6,706 bases of DNA from JBMSHD01 sp049416425 (GTDB lineage Bacteria > Pseudomonadota > Gammaproteobacteria > Francisellales > Francisellaceae), in contig JBMSHD010000113.1 in assembly GCA_049416425.1 (NCBI GenBank), positions 1 to 6,706 on the forward strand, read 5' to 3'. This document shows, in pieces, positions 5,383-6,706 of this stretch. Each line of letters begins with the position of its first letter. Within the stretch, counting starts at the first letter, position 1. The notes beneath the pieces are model-generated. The model saw only the letters and a program-made list of their open reading frames with translations, was not told where the DNA came from and made no database searches. A program made the position numbers and the translations under genes.

Positions 5383-6006
5383 TCAATCACAACTCATATC
5401 GTTACCGCTGCCATTTTCAGGAATCGAATTATTATTCTCATCCTCTGCCAGCTGAGTTCTGCCTAGGCTGTTGATGATGAGACCGGCAACCGGTGTATCC
5501 ACAGCAGACAGGTTGCTGCAATAGATAAAACTGCCACTCGAGGTGACAAAGCCATCGGCCTGAATTTTAACATAGTTGGTGTTGGGAAAAGCGTGCCAAT
5601 ACATATGATCGCTGCCCTGTGGCGAAGAAAGCACCAATAGCATCTCATCGGTATTGACATCATAATCGCTTGAGCCATCTTTACTGCTAAAAACGATAAT
5701 CTCATGATCCTGCCAATCGTCATTGCTGATATCGGCACAGGATTGGCGAGTTGCCGACGGACAGATAATAACAGCCGAACCCTGACTCATGGCGTGCACA
5801 CGAGCCAGATCAACCGCCGCGCTTAACGTCTTGATATAACTTCTGCCCTTATTGTCAGCATAGCTATTATGACTCATCAGTGACACCATGGTGACAAGAA
5901 TAGCCAGCAACAACAGCACGACCAGAAGCTCAATCAATGAAAAAGCCGTCAGCATTTTTTTTGACTTTTTTTCGCCATAAGGCTTGCAATTCATCCTCGA
6001 TCCCAT
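5383..6006 (-). CDS. GspH/FimT-family minor pseudopilin
   Basis: A type IV prepilin-like protein of up to 207 residues. A basic leader (GEKKSKK) precedes the class III signal AFSLIELLVVLLLLAILVTM, with predicted prepilin peptidase cleavage Ala21|Phe22 and the conserved Glu at mature position 5. The -1 residue is Ala where Gly is usual. The C-terminal GspH-like domain has Cys82/Cys90 and Cys163/Cys206 as likely disulfides, and GLIINSLGRTQ resembling the FimT core. Such proteins prime type IV pilus or type II secretion pseudopilus assembly, and FimT homologues can bind DNA during uptake. Start is uncertain: ATG at 6006 (used), ATG at 5994 (17-residue leader, equally plausible) or ATG at 5955. 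The first lies within the divergent tRNA-Lys promoter. No other pilus gene is visible, so it is an orphan here. Confidence 0.88.
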   Translation of the reverse strand: MGSRMNCKPYGEKKSKKMLTAFSLIELLVVLLLLAILVTMVSLMSHNSYADNKGRSYIKTLSAAVDLARVHAMSQGSAVIICPSATRQSCADISNDDWQDHEIIVFSSKDGSSDYDVNTDEMLLVLSSPQGSDHMYWHAFPNTNYVKIQADGFVTSSGSFIYCSNLSAVDTPVAGLIINSLGRTQLAEDENNNSIPENGSGNDMSCD

Positions 6007-6011
6007 ATAAT
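5984..6011 (+). promoter_or_regulatory. tRNA-Lys promoter
   Basis: TTGCAA (-35, 5984-5989), a 16-nt spacer and a perfect TATAAT (-10, 6006-6011) precede the tRNA by 11 nt. The promoter lies over the first codons of the divergent pseudopilin gene, so the two units share this DNA. Confidence 0.7.
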
Positions 6012-6022
6012 ATCACTCGTCC

Positions 6023-6098
6023 GGGTCGTTAGCTCAGCCGGTAGAGCAGCTGGCTTTTAACCAGTTGGTCGCAGGTTCGAATCCTGCACGACCCACCA
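6023..6098 (+). tRNA. tRNA-Lys(TTT)
   Basis: A complete 76-nt cloverleaf including CCA. The acceptor GGGTCGT pairs with ACGACCC, with discriminator A. The D-arm is GCTC...GAGC. The anticodon stem GCTGG/CCAGT encloses the loop CTTTTAA, giving anticodon TTT for AAA and AAG lysine codons. The T-arm is GCAGG-TTCGAAT-CCTGC. No clear intrinsic terminator follows within about 60 nt. Confidence 0.98.
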
Positions 6099-6168
6099 CT
6101 CAACATTTCTTTCATTCCAAATTATTCCACACCACAGATTTATTGATTTTAGTGGTATTATATAGGAT

Positions 6169-6299
6169 GTGTCTGAAATAAATTCCTTTTTCCTTGCAAA
6201 GCATGACCAGGTGCCATAATCGTCATCATCGCTTGGCGATGATCCATGTGATCATCCTAAGCACGGCAAAGATCGTATGTGCTTAGGCAAATGCCGTCA
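6169..6299 (-). repeat. 131-bp dispersed palindromic repeat, copy B (inverted)
   Basis: This is the reverse-orientation partner of 2523-2653 with no indels. Perfect blocks are 6169-6183, 6220-6256 and 6265-6291. It retains an outer 9-bp stem, CCTAAGCAC (6256-6264) with GTGCTTAGG (6279-6287) over a 14-nt loop, plus the two mutually exclusive hairpins ATCATCGC/GCGATGAT (6225-6232 with 6236-6243) and GATGATC/GATCATC (6238-6244 with 6250-6256). It lies between the converging tRNA-Lys and pssA. No U-tract follows any stem, so a plain terminator role is unlikely. Confidence 0.9.
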
Positions 6300-6369
6300 A
6301 ATACCTCACCCCTTATAAAAAAGTGACTACAACGTCTGCCTTCTATTTTCTGTCCTCAAAAGCAAAGGA

Positions 6370-6706
6370 TCAACGATTTCTAAGGAAAAAACCAACCAGA
6401 CCTGATAAAGCATAAACCATGAAGATGATGAACAGACTCTTCGATGGATCAAGGAAGATAATGGCGATCAATAACACCACGATCAATGACGGGGTTAAGA
6501 AACCACGCGCTTTCACATCCAGATCTTTAAAGCTTCTGAATTTAATGCTGCTGACCATCATAATCGCAACATACAGCGTGATTATCGTTGAGAAAAATGT
6601 CATCCAGCCTGATGCATTTTCAAAACCATAATTGGTTCCCAACCAGACAAAACCAGCAATGGTTGCCGCCGCCGACGGACAGGGCAGACCGGTAAAATAA
6701 CGTTTG
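6370..6706 (-). CDS. pssA: CDP-diacylglycerol-serine O-phosphatidyltransferase, C-terminal part
   Basis: The last 111 residues of a PssA of the membrane (CDP-alcohol phosphatidyltransferase) type, which joins CDP-diacylglycerol and serine into phosphatidylserine, the precursor of phosphatidylethanolamine. The frame is open to the right edge and begins KRYFTGLPCPSAAATIAG, matching the conserved FTGLPxPxAA segment. LGTNYG follows, then a run of hydrophobic helices around SSIKFRSFKDLDVK, a family hallmark. The catalytic DGxxAR...GxxxDxxxD motif lies upstream, outside the window. The apparent start at LGTNYG (6642) is an internal TTG, not the true start. The gene converges with tRNA-Lys across repeat copy B. 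Confidence 0.9.
   Translation of the reverse strand, partial: KRYFTGLPCPSAAATIAGFVWLGTNYGFENASGWMTFFSTIITLYVAIMMVSSIKFRSFKDLDVKARGFLTPSLIVVLLIAIIFLDPSKSLFIIFMVYALSGLVGFFLRNR

Noticed and set aside
6153..6161. TGGTATTAT, an extended -10-like box just before repeat copy B
   Set aside because: No -35 match at a suitable distance and no gene downstream on the plus strand. Such AT-rich boxes are common by chance.
2523..6299. Inverted repeats as crossover sites for the serine recombinase at 107-724
   Set aside because: Serine invertase sites are short (about 26 bp) with a two-base core and imperfect half-sites. The 131-bp repeats show hairpin architecture instead, and the recombinase lies outside the bracketed block.
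6300..6369. Possible terminator downstream of pssA
   Set aside because: There is a T-run read on the minus strand (about 6315-6320), but only a 3-bp stem precedes it.

Overview
The window looks like a low-to-moderate-GC gammaproteobacterial chromosome. The best evidence is a GreA very close to the enterobacterial protein, a PssA fragment, a GspH/FimT-type minor pseudopilin and two tRNA genes with encoded CCA. The dispersed palindromic repeats would fit a host-associated or Legionellales-like lineage, but I cannot name the genus from the sequence.

Layout. Positions 1-2211 are an accessory segment. It has the 3' tail of an unidentified plus-strand gene, then a minus-strand two-gene operon: a GTG-started RhuM/Fic-DOC protein and a serine recombinase of the resolvase/invertase family, overlapping by 7 nt. 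Next comes a decayed piece of an IS3-family transposase. This segment lies directly against the 3' end of a tRNA-Val(GAC) gene (2212-2288, minus), the classic edge of a tRNA-integrated island.

Positions 2289-6706 read as housekeeping chromosome. Most genes are on the minus strand: pssA (partial, at the right edge), a fimT-like pseudopilin, greA followed after 12 nt by a DMT/EamA transporter, and a DUF4823-type lipoprotein followed by a VanY-type M15 peptidase. tRNA-Lys(TTT) is on the plus strand and diverges from the pseudopilin gene, sharing its start region. Recognisable promoters precede both tRNAs, greA, the lipoprotein and, less surely, the RhuM/Fic gene.

The most striking non-genic structure is a 131-bp repeat present twice in inverted orientation (2523-2653 and 6169-6299). 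The copies align without gaps at 108/131 positions and bracket the block from the M15 gene to tRNA-Lys. Each holds overlapping, mutually exclusive hairpins. The left copy joins a second nested palindrome (2465-2528).

The candidates for something new are the RhuM/Fic plus recombinase operon, which has a possible built-in Fic inhibitory motif and an operator-like palindrome, and the palindromic repeat family. I see no CRISPR array, origin or complete transposon.
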